Below are positions 32,262 through 43,109 of a DNA stretch of 64,000 nt, piece after piece (the first letter of the stretch is position 1; each line of letters opens with the position of its first letter). The position numbers were made by a program, and so were the translations under genes. Source of the DNA: Dendrocalamus latiflorus (Eukaryota; Streptophyta; Magnoliopsida; Poales; Poaceae); assembly GCA_017311315.1 (NCBI GenBank), contig CM029658.1, positions 29,076,967 through 29,140,966 on the forward strand, given 5' to 3'. The notes below the pieces were generated by a model, which searched no databases, was not told the DNA's origin, and worked only from the letters and a program-made list of their open reading frames with translations.

Positions 32262-33322
32262 AGTCTCCGGACTATAAAGAAGACGTAGCGTCGAGCCTAG
32301 CTCTGCACGCAATAGTCCACGGACTCTAAATAAGACGTAGCGTCGAGCCTCGCTCCGCGCGCACAAGTCTCCGGACTATAAAGAAGACGTAGCGTCGAGC
32401 CAAGCTCCGCACGCAATAGTCCACGGACTCTAAATAAGACGTAGCGTCGAGCCTTGCTCCGCACGCGCGAGTCTCCGGACTATAAAGAAGACGTAGCGTC
32501 GAGCCTAGCTCCGCACGCAATAGTCCACGGACTCTAAATAAGACGTAGTGTCGAGCCTTGCTCCGCACGCGCGAGTCTCCGGACTATAAAGAAGACGTAG
32601 CGTCGAGCCTAGCTCCGCACGCAATAGTCCACGGACTCTAAATAAGACGTAGCGTCGAGCCTTGCTCCACACGCGCGAGTCTCCGGACTATAAAGAAGAC
32701 GTAGCGTCGAGCCTAGCTCCGCACGCAATAGTCCACGGACTCTAAATAAGACGTAGCGTCGAGCCTTGCTCCGCACGCGCGAGTCTCCGGACTATAAAGA
32801 AGACGTAGCGTCGAGCCTAGCTCCGCACGCAATAGTCCACGGACTCTAAATAAGACGTAGCGTCGAGCCTTGCTCCGCACGCGCGAGTCTCCGGACTATA
32901 AAGAAGACGTAGCGTCGAGCCTAGCTCCGCACACAATAGTCCACGGACTCTAAATAAGACGTAGCGTCGAGCCTTGCTCCGCACGCGCGAGTCTCCGGAC
33001 TATAAAGAAGACGTAGCGTCGAGCCTAGCTCCGCACGCAATAGTCCACGGACTCTAAATAAGACGTAGCGTCGAGCCTAGCTCCGCACGCGCGAGTCTCC
33101 GGACTATAAAGAAGACGTAGCGTCGAGCCTAGCTCCGCACGCACTAGTCCACGGACTCTAAATAAGACGTAGCGTCGAGCCTAGCTCCGCACGCGCGAGT
33201 CTTCGGACTATAAAGAAGACGTAGCGTCGAGCCTAGCTCCACACGCACTAGTCCACGGACTTTAAATAAGACGTAGCGTAGAGCCTAGCTCCGCACGCGC
33301 GAGTCTCCGGACTATAAAGCAA
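32262..33322 (+). repeat. 104-bp tandem array (dimer of two 52-bp halves), about 10 copies
   Basis: Each unit has two diverged halves: AGTCTCCGGACTATAAAGAA... and AGTCCACGGACTCTAAATAA..., both ending in GACGTAGCGTCGAGCC then GCTCCGCACGC. The AGTCTCCGGACT and AGTCCACGGACT cores are inverted repeats. Alternating halves are very uniform, which means recent expansion as a dimer. Short minus-strand open frames across it are not genes. Confidence 0.95.
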
Positions 33323-34086
33323 GGCAAACTGCGGATGTCTGCCTCCGCATACGTCAGTCTGCGGACTGTCCGTTCTACAGAACCCTGGCGCAGCTGCGTC
33401 GCCAACGGCGGCATCAACACACAGCACACATCTTAAAATGCCAGGAGGTCTGCTTACCGGAAGAATTACATGTACAAGGGTCCGCCAACCATCTGGCCGT
33501 GCTCGCCACTGGAAGCCATCGCTTTCCTCGGAAAGGTTGCAGCGGTGAGCGTATCGCGAAAGTGTCGAGGGCGGAGCAGGCAGGCAAGAGGACGTAAAGG
33601 TGCGGGGGCGCTGTTACGGGGGAGGGGGGCTATTTCAAGCCGCCTCACCTGTACCGCCGCTATCGAAGCGTCGCAACGATCCGCGTGCCGGACGCAACCA
33701 CAGCGGTGCAAAGGTCCGCCCCGCGCGATCCCCCGTAGCGAAAAGCGAAGGGTCGCGACGGTTCACATCGGGGTGCGACCGCAGCCGCATAAGCGCCCGT
33801 TCAGCGCAGCACCCTTGCCCAACGCACCAAGGGCCGTCACAACAGCTCCGACACGCGCCATCCACTGACCGCCCCGTGTCCCCCTTGCCTAGGGAACAGG
33901 CGAGCGGCTGCAAACACGCAACCGCCCACCAGTCATAGGCCGCCGCGTGCCCCAGGCGCGCCGGGTCGCGGAGTACGGAAACCTAACCCTGGCAGATCAG
34001 CGGGCGGCGCGATTCCAGGAGTCTTTATAGCGCAGGACCGCATCACAAGGCCCCAAGTCACCGCCCACGCGGCGGGATTCGCGGGG
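33323..34086 (+). other. GC-rich spacer between the two arrays
   Basis: No recognisable peptide in any frame despite several open stretches. GC-rich, with repeated GGTCGCG/GGTCCGC strings. It lies where RT would be expected in an autonomous element. Confidence 0.5.
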
Positions 34087-35015
34087 CGTAGGCGCCAGCT
34101 CCGATGCCACCCGTTCGAAGGGTAGCGGACGGAGCGCGCGCGCGTCTACTTCGACTTAGGCGCCAGCTCCGCTGCCACCCATTCGAAGGGTAGGGGACGG
34201 AGCGCGCGCGTCTACTTCGACTTGGGCACCAGCTCCGCTGCCACCCGTTCGAAGGGTAGCGGACGGAGCGCGCGCGCGTCTACTTCGACTTGGGCGCCAG
34301 CTTCGCTGCCACCCGTTCGAAGGGTGGGGGACGGAGCGCGCGCGTCTACTTCGACTTAGGCGCCAGCTTCGCTGCCACCCGTTCGAAGGGTAGGGGACGA
34401 AGCGCGCGCGTCTAGTTCGACTTAGGCGCCAGCTCCGCTGCCACCCATTCGAAGGGTAGGGGACGGAGCGCGCGCGTCTACTTCGACTTAGGCGCCAGCT
34501 TCGCTGCCACCCGTTCGAAGGGTAGGGGACGGAGCGCGCGCGTCTACTTCGACTAGGCGCCAGCTTCGCTGCCACCCGTTCGAAGGGTAGGGGACGGAGC
34601 GCGCGCGTCTACTTCGACTTATGCGCCAGCTTCGCTGCCACCCGTTCGAAGGGTAGGGGACGGAGCGCGCGCGTCTACTTCGACTTATGCGCCAGCTTCG
34701 CTGCCACCCGTTCGAAGGGTAGGGGACGGAGCGCGCGCGTCTACTTCGACTTGGGCGCCAGCGTCGCCGCCACCCGTTCGAAGGGTAGGGGACGGAGCGC
34801 GCGCGTCTACTTCGACTTGGGCGCCAGCCTCGCCGCCACCCGTTCGAAGGGTAGGGGACGGAGCGCGAGCGTCTATTTCGACTAGGCGCCAGCTTCGCTG
34901 CCACCCGTTCGAAGGGTAGGGGACGGAGCGCGCGCGTCTACTTCGACTTAGGCGCCAGCTTCGCCGCCACCCGTTCGAACGGTACGGGACGGAGCGCGCG
35001 TCGACTTCGGCGCCA
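34087..35015. repeat. 66-bp tandem array, about 14 copies
   Basis: Unit: TAGGCGCCAGCTCCGCTGCC, ACCCGTTCGAAGGGTAGGGG, then ACGGAGCGCGCGCGTCTACTTCGACT. The CCCGTTCGAAGGG core is a near-perfect palindrome in every unit. The period is 22 codons, so minus-strand frames stay open across most units (peptide RARSVPYPSNGWQRSWRLS repeated). I consider that a by-product of the period, not proof of translation. Confidence 0.94.
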
Positions 35016-35902
35016 GCCAAGAACGAAGAACAGCACATACGACCACCATAACTCGAACAGGCAAAGGTCAATGTTGCGGCAAGAGCAGACATGATCTCGT
35101 AGGCAGATATGAATCGCCACACCAGCATATGCTCGTTCGCACGAGCAGAGCGTACGGATGACTCCATATCTGTCTACGAGAGCAAGTCAGGCCTTGCCAT
35201 CTCTGCATCAAGCGGTGAAGCATTTCCACAAACGGGACGTATTTGGTTCACCGGCGCTCACAGGCATTGACGTCGGTCGACGCAGTCATCAAACACAGGT
35301 GCACAAAACTTTTCCTACATATGAGAAGTTAACCATGAACAGGTACGGGACGTACAGCAACGAATGTCTCGGCAGCGGCCCCTGGCGCCAGCATATTTAT
35401 ACTCAGCCTCGCTAGACGAAGAGTCGCCAGCGTGGAGGCATGCCAACCGACGGAAGCACAAGCGCGAGGCGTCGGGAGGTGCAGCTACCAGAGGCGCGTA
35501 AGAGCAACCGACCGCACCCCACCGCGTGCTCTCCGGAAACCGTCGCACGCTCCACTTACGAGAAGGCACACTGCACGATGCGACAGCCTGCCCCCTGGCA
35601 AGCCAACCGGCATTAAAAAGCACCCAACTAGGCGGCAAGGTCGCAACAATTGCGGAACGCGCGCGCCCCAGAAGTCCAGATGCCAGGTGTCCGCCGTCAC
35701 ATTGGCGGTCACGACGCCTCAAGGCCAGCACCGCGTCGAGCATGCTTCACCACGTGGACGGCCAGAAGAGCACGCATCTGCTTCGGCCGCAGCGCAGCCC
35801 CGGGTCAAGTCTGGACAGGTTCACAGGCCGCGGGACGGAGGGGGCCAAAGGACTCGGCAACATGGCTTCGGCCTTGTGAAGCCCTTTACCATGAGAGGCT
35901 CC
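35016..35902 (+). other. 3' untranslated region of the gag-protease element
   Basis: No protein similarity seen. The end, GTGAAGCCCTTTACCATGAGAGGCTCC, precedes the 3' LTR, and a close match precedes the LTR at 43110-43337 on the other strand. AGAGG in this string is the only polypurine candidate. Confidence 0.6.
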
Positions 35903-36154
35903 TGTCGTAGGGATGGCCCCCACCTAAACCCAGCAGGCCTGGTAGGAGGTTATAAGGCCCAGAATAGGCCATGTGTAATGACATAACTGCCCCAGAGGGG
36001 ATAACCAGATGTAAGGGTAAAACTGTAAAAGCACTCCTCATGTGCATATATGTATGAGCACAAGCCTTGGGGAGGACCCAGGCCATTACACTTATCTTCA
36101 TCACTCTCCACTACCATCTCTCTCTCTCTCTCTGTTTGGTCTGTAGCCACAACA
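35903..36154 (+). repeat. 3' LTR of the gag-protease element
   Basis: 252 bp, matching the 5' LTR except C for T in GATGGCCCCC, T for C in CTCATGTGC, and three extra TC units. TG...CA edges are followed by the ATCAC duplication. Confidence 0.95.
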
Positions 36155-36159
36155 ATCAC

Positions 36160-36287
36160 AATTCTTGGGTTCGGAAGAATCAGAGTTGAGGACGACTCAT
36201 TTCCAGGAGGGGGAGGATGATGAGGGCATCCTGAAGACACCAATTGGACCGATTACACGAGCACGAGCTAAACAAATTAATCAATAG
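36160..36287 (+). pseudogene. C-terminal end of the old Ty3/gypsy polyprotein
   Basis: Continues the pol fragment ended at 29151. The frame encodes RTTHFQEGEDDEGILKTP and then GPITRARAKQINQ followed by TAG/TGA. This is the usual polyprotein tail of several plant gypsy groups. It proves that the element at 29152 inserted within a pre-existing pol. Confidence 0.85.
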
Positions 36288-37428
36288 GTGAATTCACTTC
36301 TAATTGAATTTTATTATAATTTACATGAGAACTGGATACTACCTTGTTCCAATGTGTTGTGCATTCTCAGGTTTGAACGATGTGAAGCTTTTGGAATTGG
36401 AGCCATGGACGAGAAACTAACGGAGAAGAAATACTTGGAGTCAAGCAAGGGAAGACACGTTCAAGTCCTCATTGTGAGGATAGAGTGTTTTATTGGGCTT
36501 GTGGACCATGTGAAGTCACGCTTTGAAAAGCGTGTAAGTGTGTGAAGTGTAAAGCCCATTTATGTGTGGGTTACCGGGTTTTGATATTTGTAAGTAGTTG
36601 TGGTGGTGTTAGGGTTTGGTGTGAGGTAGAAGACTCTTATATATAAGCCCTTGTGTGTTAAGAGAGAGAAAATACTTGAGAGATAGGATTAGGGTTTCCT
36701 AGAGTTGGAGCCTTGTGTGTATGCTCTATGCTTAGAATTCTGTCATCATAAGAGAGTGGTTGTATAACATTCCTCTCCATGTAATATGACTATCCAAAGT
36801 TTGCCCAAATGAGTTGTATCATGGACCATTCCTTGTACTTTTGATTTGCTAGGCATTATTATTTTGATTTCTCTCTCTAGATCTTTTCCAGTGCCAAGTA
36901 CATGTTAGAGATGGAGATGTCTCTTAGAGATTAGATCCCATTCATCTAGGCACCTTCTAGAGAGAGTTCTTAAGTTTGCTCGATTTTCTGCAAGAGAGGT
37001 GATTTTGGGGTGGATTTTGCTCTTGTGAGTGATTTGTGTTGAATTCGTGTTATGATCTTGCTTGCTATGATATGTGAGAATCCATCTAAGGTTATCTAGT
37101 TCATCTAGGACTCACAACCTAGAGTAGGTCAAGATTTTTCTCTTTTGTCTACTTTTGGTGCAACTCTCCTTGTTTGGATAAATATCAGAACTTTGGCATC
37201 GATCTTCATGATTCACGATTGGAATAGATTCCTAACATCCTAGAGATTGTTTATGTCAAGTTTTACTGTATTTGGATAAGTGGTTTGAGAGCTATCCTTT
37301 TTTGGATCTTGTGCAGTGCTGATTGTACTATTCATGGACGAGCGGTCAAACTGCAAGGAACCAAGTAGTCCAACCGCAGTGTAGTCAGATAGGCGCCTTG
37401 GGCGATCCAACCGCTAGGCGTTCATACC
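36288..37428 (+). repeat. LTR/3' region debris downstream of the old gypsy pol
   Basis: No gene. It contains a strong TATA string (TTATATATAAGCCC, about 36640) followed by purine-rich leader-like DNA, and a patch of GGTCAAACTGC/CCAACCGC motifs at 37345-37420 like those in the copia LTRs. Probably LTR sequence of the old gypsy or of a copia element. Boundaries could not be fixed. Confidence 0.45.
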
Positions 37429-38580
37429 TGTTGGAGTTCTTGGGTTTGGCCTATTCGATATTTTGATTAAATCCTAGAAAATCCCAAAAACTCATGCATG
37501 GTGGAAGGTGGGAAGTTTAGTACCATATCTATTAAAGAAATGAATCAGCTCCTAATTAGGTCCCCCAAGGCGAGCGAAGTGACATTTTTCTTTCTCTCTT
37601 TTTCTCTTCCTCCGGTCAGAAAAAAAAGATTTATAGGACCGGATGCATAACAAGAAAAGAAAGAATAGTAGTGGTGCCTACACGCAAACAATCTTAGAAC
37701 TGAGCTCTTGTAAAGGTGGGTGTTCCTATTCAACCTTAATCGGTCTCCACCGAAAAACTAGTATATTAACAACACTTTGGAATTATGGGTATTTTGTGGT
37801 GCTTTTGAGATCTGGTGGGGAATTGTTAAAGTTTTTGGGCTTGGCCCATTTGATATTCCAATTAAATCCTAGAAAATCCCAAAAGCTCACTCATGCATGG
37901 TGGAAGTTCGGAAGTTTAGTACCATATTGCTAGTCTAGGTGGGAGGAGACAAATTTATATAGTAGAGTTGGCCTTACCTAGTTAAAGCAAGCAAAATAAG
38001 ATCACACGTGCACTCGCTTGCTCGCCTAGCCATGCCATGGAGTGACAGCTTCTTTTTGTACCTCAAAACCATGTATAAAATTTAGAAATTCAAAGTTTGT
38101 ATTACACTATTTAAATTGGCTTCATGACACGGATTAACCATGATTAAAATAGTGTAATGACAATAATGATGACAACTTTTTTTGATGAGAAAAACTCTAT
38201 AAAGGAGATCTTTCCTCTCAGAATTGGGATCAGCCTTCCTTCCTATTTTGTCTGTATTGTGTAGCCTCGGCTTCTATATCCCTTCTTCGGCGTGCACCGA
38301 CATGGGGGAGAGCAGTGTCTCCGAAGCTGGCGTCTCTCATGATCCTACACGGGTTGGGACGAATCAGAGTTTTGGGAAGCGTCCGTGCAACGACTCTCGA
38401 CTTACGACCATGACTACTACTCGACTTATGAGTATATCTACTACAGTACTCTTATGAGTATGATCTTTGACCTCTTCGGTATTCGGACACTCCGACTGCT
38501 ACGGTACTTGGATCAAACTCTACCACGAATTACGTTGGAGCAAGTCTCTGTAAGCTGCAAGAATATCATTTGATTTGGCT
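37429..38580 (+). mobile_element. almost fully deleted Ty1/copia element (LTR starts 37429 and 37824)
   Basis: TGTTGGAGTTCTTGGGTTTGGC (37429) and TGTTAAAGTTTTTGGGCTTGGC (37824) begin two related blocks that stay alignable for about 100 bp (through AAATCCTAGAAAATCCC and AGTTTAGTACCATAT). The second is preceded by GATCTGGTGGGG, a polypurine tract of copia type. Less than 400 bp therefore separates the two LTR starts: the 5' LTR body, primer site and all coding DNA are gone. The 3' edge near 38580 is a guess. Confidence 0.6.
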
Positions 38581-38983
38581 AAGCCTTATTTTCTAGATAT
38601 CTATCCTGTGATGATGTTATGCCTACTTTTGTTAGTAGCATTCCTAGTCTAGACTTTGTCTTGTTAGTGCATATATATGAGATAGATATATTTGAGTATA
38701 TGATCATGTTACTATTCATAGTCACAAATATGTCTAGTATATGTGTTGCTGATTCAATTATTGTTTTAGTAATTATAATAATCATAAAAGTGCGCATATT
38801 CCTAACAATATTAGGGTTAAGCCAGTGGTCAGACCTGTTTGAGACAGTGAGTCTTGATAGATTTTGGCTCTTGGCTTTGAGTGGTTGAGAGTTTATGTTT
38901 TCGCTACGTGTTGTTGTTGATACTTAGAGGAAGATTTTCAAAAAAATCATTTACCCCTCTAACTCGCCATATCCGATCCTACA
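38581..38983 (+). repeat. 3' end of another copia-type LTR
   Basis: Ends TTACCCCTCTAACTCGCC and ATATCCGATCCTACA at 38983, closely like the ends at 27755 and 53451. It keeps one GGTCAGACC motif (38828). Its 5' part is not recognisable. Plus orientation. Confidence 0.55.
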
Positions 38984-39274
38984 ATGGCACATGAAGTGAA
39001 TGCAACGAGCAATCCATGAGTCAGATCAGTAGCTGCATCTGCACCATGCCCTTGATGAATTGATAAGCTTTGATTTCTTTGTAGGAAAACTGCGATTTCG
39101 ATATCAGTTCTGAGTCCTGTCATCTGTCGTGGCACATCACAACAGGACCACTACATATGCACAGCATACAAGCAGAAACAAGCATTTGTAGAAATGAATG
39201 GAAACAACATAAGTAGGAGAGACATGAGCAGGCTCTGTGTTATTGCTCCGTCGAGAGATTACATCATGGATCGA

Positions 39275-40409
39275 TCAATTTGTAAGTGCAGTGCTGTTGC
39301 TGCCCAGCAGCGCTTCCTTGGCCTTGAACTGCTTCCACTCGTCGAGGACGCCGGTGAGCTTCTCCAGCTTCGTCTGCAGGCCGACGAGGCAGTTGCCGTG
39401 GAACGTGCACACCTCGTAGAAATTTTTCCGGGGCTCGCAGAAGCCGCTCAGGTAGGCCGTGTCGACGAACTGCACCGTCACGCCGTGCCGCGCCGACAGC
39501 TCGTGCTTCACCTGGTCGAACACGAACTGCTCGTGCTGTCCCGGGTACCGCGTCCTCGCCTCGTACCAGTCCGCGTAGAAGGCGGCCGTCCGCGGGCTCG
39601 GCTTCGCGTACAGGAACCCACCGTTGGCCGTTTTGTTCAGGTCGTACGGGTTGTCGCCGTAGAACCAGTCGCACGACATGGCGATGTCCGCGCCCACCGG
39701 GATGCGCAGCAGCGCGTTCCGGAACCAGACGATGTCCACGTCCGTGAAGACGAAGCTGTAGCCCAGCGCAAGGATCCGCGCCTGGAATCTGTTCCTGGCC
39801 CACATCATGTCCAGGTAGTCCTTGGTCATGTACGACTTCTCCGCCATGAAGTTGGCGCCGCCACCGTCAACGGCGAGCGAGTAGCAGAGCGGGTGCACGT
39901 GCTGGCACCGCTCGAACGCCCTGGCGTCGACGGCAACGATCACTAGGTGCTTCAGCAGGGGCTCCGTCTTCACGCCTAAGCGGAAGCTCTCCAGGAAGAG
40001 GTCGAGGAGCGAGCCCGGCGCCGTCCATGCCTCGTTCGTGAAGGTCATTATGATGGTCTTGTCCTCCATGGCTGCACTCCTCAGCAGCTCAGCAAGGTTG
40101 TCTTTACGTGCGGTCGCAGCCTGCATGCAGTTGATCATACACGTAAGGTTCAGACATACAAGCCATGCACGCACACCCAAAAGGGAAATTAAGAGACAAG
40201 GAACAAAGACAAAAATGTCATGAGTAATGCACCATGTCGAGCTTCTTCATGCTGGGATCTGCTAATTGGGTTCCATTGCCCAAGGCAAGCTCTTCATCCG
40301 CCGGCACGACGCCGCACGGGCATGGGGAAGGCGGCAGTAATAGCACGATACAGGCCGCCGTGATCGCTGCTCCCAGAAAGAAACCCAAGAAATCTCTCAC
40401 GCTGTACAT
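39275..40409 (-). CDS. nucleotide-diphospho-sugar transferase family protein, two exons, 340 aa
   Basis: Predicted Golgi type II glycosyltransferase-like enzyme (Nucleotid_trans domain, as in the Arabidopsis At4g15970 group; acceptor unknown). Exon 1 is 40409-40233 (59 codons) with a signal anchor FLGFFLGAAITAACIVLLL (residues 7-25). A GT donor follows. Exon 2 is 40120-39275, after an AG acceptor, in frame. The catalytic region has FTDVDIVWFRN (DxD metal/nucleotide-sugar site), SCDWFYGDNPYDLNKTANGGFLYAKPS, YADWYEARTRYPGQHEQFVFDQV and VQFVDTAYLSGFCEPRKNF, with a conserved Cys-rich end (VCTFHGNCLVGLQTKL). Length is normal to slightly short for the family. Exon 2 is GC-rich, which produces long shadow frames on both strands. 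No frame breaks: this looks like the only functional host gene in the window. Confidence 0.93.
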
Positions 40410-40504
40410 CTCGAATAGGAGTTCCCAGGTCTCAATTAAGTCTCAACACGCTCGACTCTCTTTTGAGCTCTCCAGTCTTCCAAGCACACTGTCACTGTGT
40501 GGTG

Positions 40505-40510
40505 TATATA
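40505..40510 (-). promoter_or_regulatory. TATA box of the sugar transferase gene
   Basis: The minus strand reads CTAGTATATACACC, giving TATATA about 96 bp upstream of the ATG at 40409. The distance suits a short 5' untranslated leader. Confidence 0.5.
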
Positions 40511-40519
40511 CTAGAGACG

Positions 40520-42225
40520 CCCGTGAACTGCCCTCCAACGCAGCCACAACTTGCAGGGGTGTTGTGCTATTTTACAGATGCCAAGATTTGGGATCTTGTG
40601 CCAATTACTACCATTGATTCTACAAGTAGATTTTCAAAAAAAAAATACTGATTCTACCAGTATGATTGATCTTAAATGTGCCACTAATTAAGTGCATATG
40701 GCTGCCACGTGATGCCATTAATAGGTGTACAGATACAAGGTGGTGTTTGACGGTGTATGCAGTATGCACACATAATATACATGCCCTCTCTGAAACGGTC
40801 GACCCCAGGAAAAAAAAAGGGTTCGCTTTGAGGAAAACGATGAAATTAAAGGAGCTAGCTAGATGATTAATCGACGATCTAGATTGCTGCGAGACGCGCA
40901 ATTTGGCACGTTACTGGGGCTTTGGGAGCGTATTCATGCCAATAAGACGTACTTTACTTAGGCACATAGATTAAAGAGCGCATAAAACCAAGAGAACGGT
41001 AGAGGAAAATGAACATCCATCTTTATATTTACTAATTAGAGGCTCCTCTAGGGCCTCACGTTAATCCTAAAAGCAAGAAATTTATTATATTGATTGATCG
41101 GAGAAAAGAAAAAAATCTATAAATTCCTATATTAATCCGTACGTGTACACATCATTTAAAGAGATGGAATCCCATCCGAGACTATAATCCGGTTTTTAAA
41201 AAACTCCAATCCGTGTACTTGATGGCCTCCTATCATATATCACTGGCTTGGACTAACAATGTGATTCCATACTTGCTCAACTTTCATATAGGTGTACACG
41301 TATATAATGAAAGATATATATGAGTTGTTGATAGATAAAAAAAAAAGCAAGTTCATTCATTTGTAATACAAATAGAAGTCCTGCATTCATGCATGGATAT
41401 TTATAGAGTAAGGCTGAGGTATTTGTATGAACCGGATTCGTTTTGAAATTATAGGGGTATAAAATAGGTCCTAATTTTAAGTGGCTGGAAAAAACAAGAG
41501 AAAAAAAATCATGTAAGCTATCCTCATGCGTTTAGAAAGTTAAATAAGCAAATTTAAAATTCAGAACTGAAAAAAGTAAAGGACAGTTGAAAAGAAAAAA
41601 TTGGTTAAGCACCGAAATAAATTTGGATTTAAGATATTAAATTATTGTAGTATATACATACATAGAAATAAAAAAGTGAGAAAATAATATAATGCAGTCC
41701 GTACGGGTTAATGACTAGTGGGTGTTAATATCTTGAGAATATGAGAGGATAGTTGTGTGGGTATTTACTCATAAATGTTGAAGAGAGAGGGAAAATTAAT
41801 AAGAGCAAAAGAGAAAAAAAATATTAAAACTACATGCATATCTTATATTTTGAAATAAGATAGTAAAAATTATAAGCCTTATATTTTTTAAATGGAGGGA
41901 GTAATTAATAGAGACGCTGAGATACAAGTAGTCCTGTTATACAACTATTTTAGTCCACGAAAGGTAGGCCTGTTTTTTTTGTGGCTTTTGGTTTTTCTAT
42001 AGGAGCTAACTTTTAAACGGAGTGTCTTTTTGAGATAGAGTCTATTAGTTAATTGTACTATACCGACTTCATTTATATCGGCTAAAGCCGCATGTGAATT
42101 TCAGTTACTCTATAATCTCTCACATAAATAATTAAAAGTTACAAATTGTAGTTAAAAATCATAAGCTACAGTCACAGAAGAATAGGCCGTAGTTGAGATG
42201 GATGGATGCTAGATAGATGTTGTGC
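40520..42225. other. upstream intergenic region of the sugar transferase gene
   Basis: AT-rich, no coding region seen. A Stowaway-like end (TGGAGGGAGTAATTAA) lies at about 41893. The interval about 41967-42190 begins GGCCTGTTT and ends AATAGGCC, with partly complementary flanks, and may be a small hAT/Harbinger-type MITE. Its termini are too short to be certain. Confidence 0.4.
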
Positions 42226-42606
42226 ACAGATATTTATGTAGGCCTTTATCCAAGTCTCCTGTTTTGTTTTCTTTGTGAGTACACCAATAAGATGACAAGG
42301 ACCAACGTGTGGAAACTCGTAAACTCTAAAGTCTTACTGCAAAATGTAGCGCACATGTAGATTTCATAACGATATTTAACTTCTTTTTAAGCAGCTGAGG
42401 TTACCTAGTCAATGTTGATCCAGGAATCTAATGATGGAGAAGAGGACGAAGAAGAGAGAACAGCGAAGATGTAATCACAGTGACGAAGAAGATTCTTGTA
42501 ATTATCCACATCTACGTGTCATGATGTAGAACTTGTTATTTGTAAAACAAGTGCGATTTGTGTTGTGTGAACTCTCAAGCCATAGTGGTCTTGTTGGCTA
42601 GCTTGT
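42226..42606 (+). repeat. second copy of the 12.25-12.77 kb segment
   Basis: Collinear with 12254-12770 in three blocks, same orientation, about 85-90% identical by eye. It lacks about 230 bp found in the other copy. A 24-bp piece (TTATTTGTAAAACAAGTGCGATT) is present once more at about 42747. No coding sense apparent. Confidence 0.8.
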
Positions 42607-42619
42607 AAATGCAAATTTA

Positions 42620-43109
42620 AGATATAACTGACGGCCTAAGCCCATTAACAAACATTTTGATTTTTCCATCCAAGGCCAACACGTAACAGGACATGACTCC
42701 ATGCATGTATATTGTAAAACAGTTTTTCGTACAACATAAGCCATAGTTATTTGTAAAACAAGTGCGATTCATGTTTACATGGAGACTGGAACTGTAACAA
42801 ATCATCTAGACAAATTGAACAAGAAGAGTTCATTTTATTCTGCCCATTTTCCTCAGCAAATCCATCACTCCCGTGATTCACCGAAAACAATGGGCAAAAG
42901 AAGCATTTGGAGATTAAAAAAAATGTGCCTGTACTGAAAGTTAATTATGGATCCCCGTAATATAAATTGATTATGATCTGCAACCCTTCTGGCTTACTCC
43001 ACGAACTCAGCAATTAATGACGGCAAACTGTCTGTCTGAAAAGTGAACAATAGACTGCATCCCTACGAACAATCACCACTCCTCAAGCTTTGCAGCAGCT
43101 TTAGGTATT
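42620..43109. other. intergenic, no gene seen
   Basis: AT-rich DNA between the duplicated segment and the LTR at 43110. Only short chance frames. Confidence 0.5.

Larger units (their letters stand above)
29147..36159 (+). mobile_element. young non-autonomous gag-protease LTR retrotransposon with pol replaced by tandem arrays
   Basis: Element proper 29152-36154, flanked by the 5-bp duplication ATCAC (29147-29151, 36155-36159). LTRs of 246 and 252 bp differ by two substitutions and a TC-repeat length change, so insertion is recent. Order: LTR, primer-binding-like site, gag (562 codons), in-frame TAG, aspartic protease, a 104-bp array, a 66-bp array, LTR. No RT, RNase H or integrase is present, so mobility would need a partner in trans. 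The style (gag, GC-rich, long non-coding 3' part) fits Tat-like Ty3/gypsy derivatives or TR-GAG elements. It sits inside the older gypsy pol. Confidence 0.95.

Noticed and set aside
32262..35015. CRISPR-like array
   Set aside because: Units are contiguous tandem copies without unique spacers, and the context is a plant retrotransposon.
34156..35167. Repeat-encoded minus-strand proteins of 138-160 codons
   Set aside because: They result from a 66-bp period divisible by three, with no start context or domain. Kept as a finding only, not as genes.
39194..39946. 250-codon plus-strand frame opposite the sugar transferase
   Set aside because: The minus frame carries clear catalytic motifs and splice sites. 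The plus frame is a GC3-driven shadow.
41440..41905. Stowaway MITE ending TGGAGGGAGTA
   Set aside because: The matching left terminus was not found upstream, so it was left as a note in the intergenic entry.
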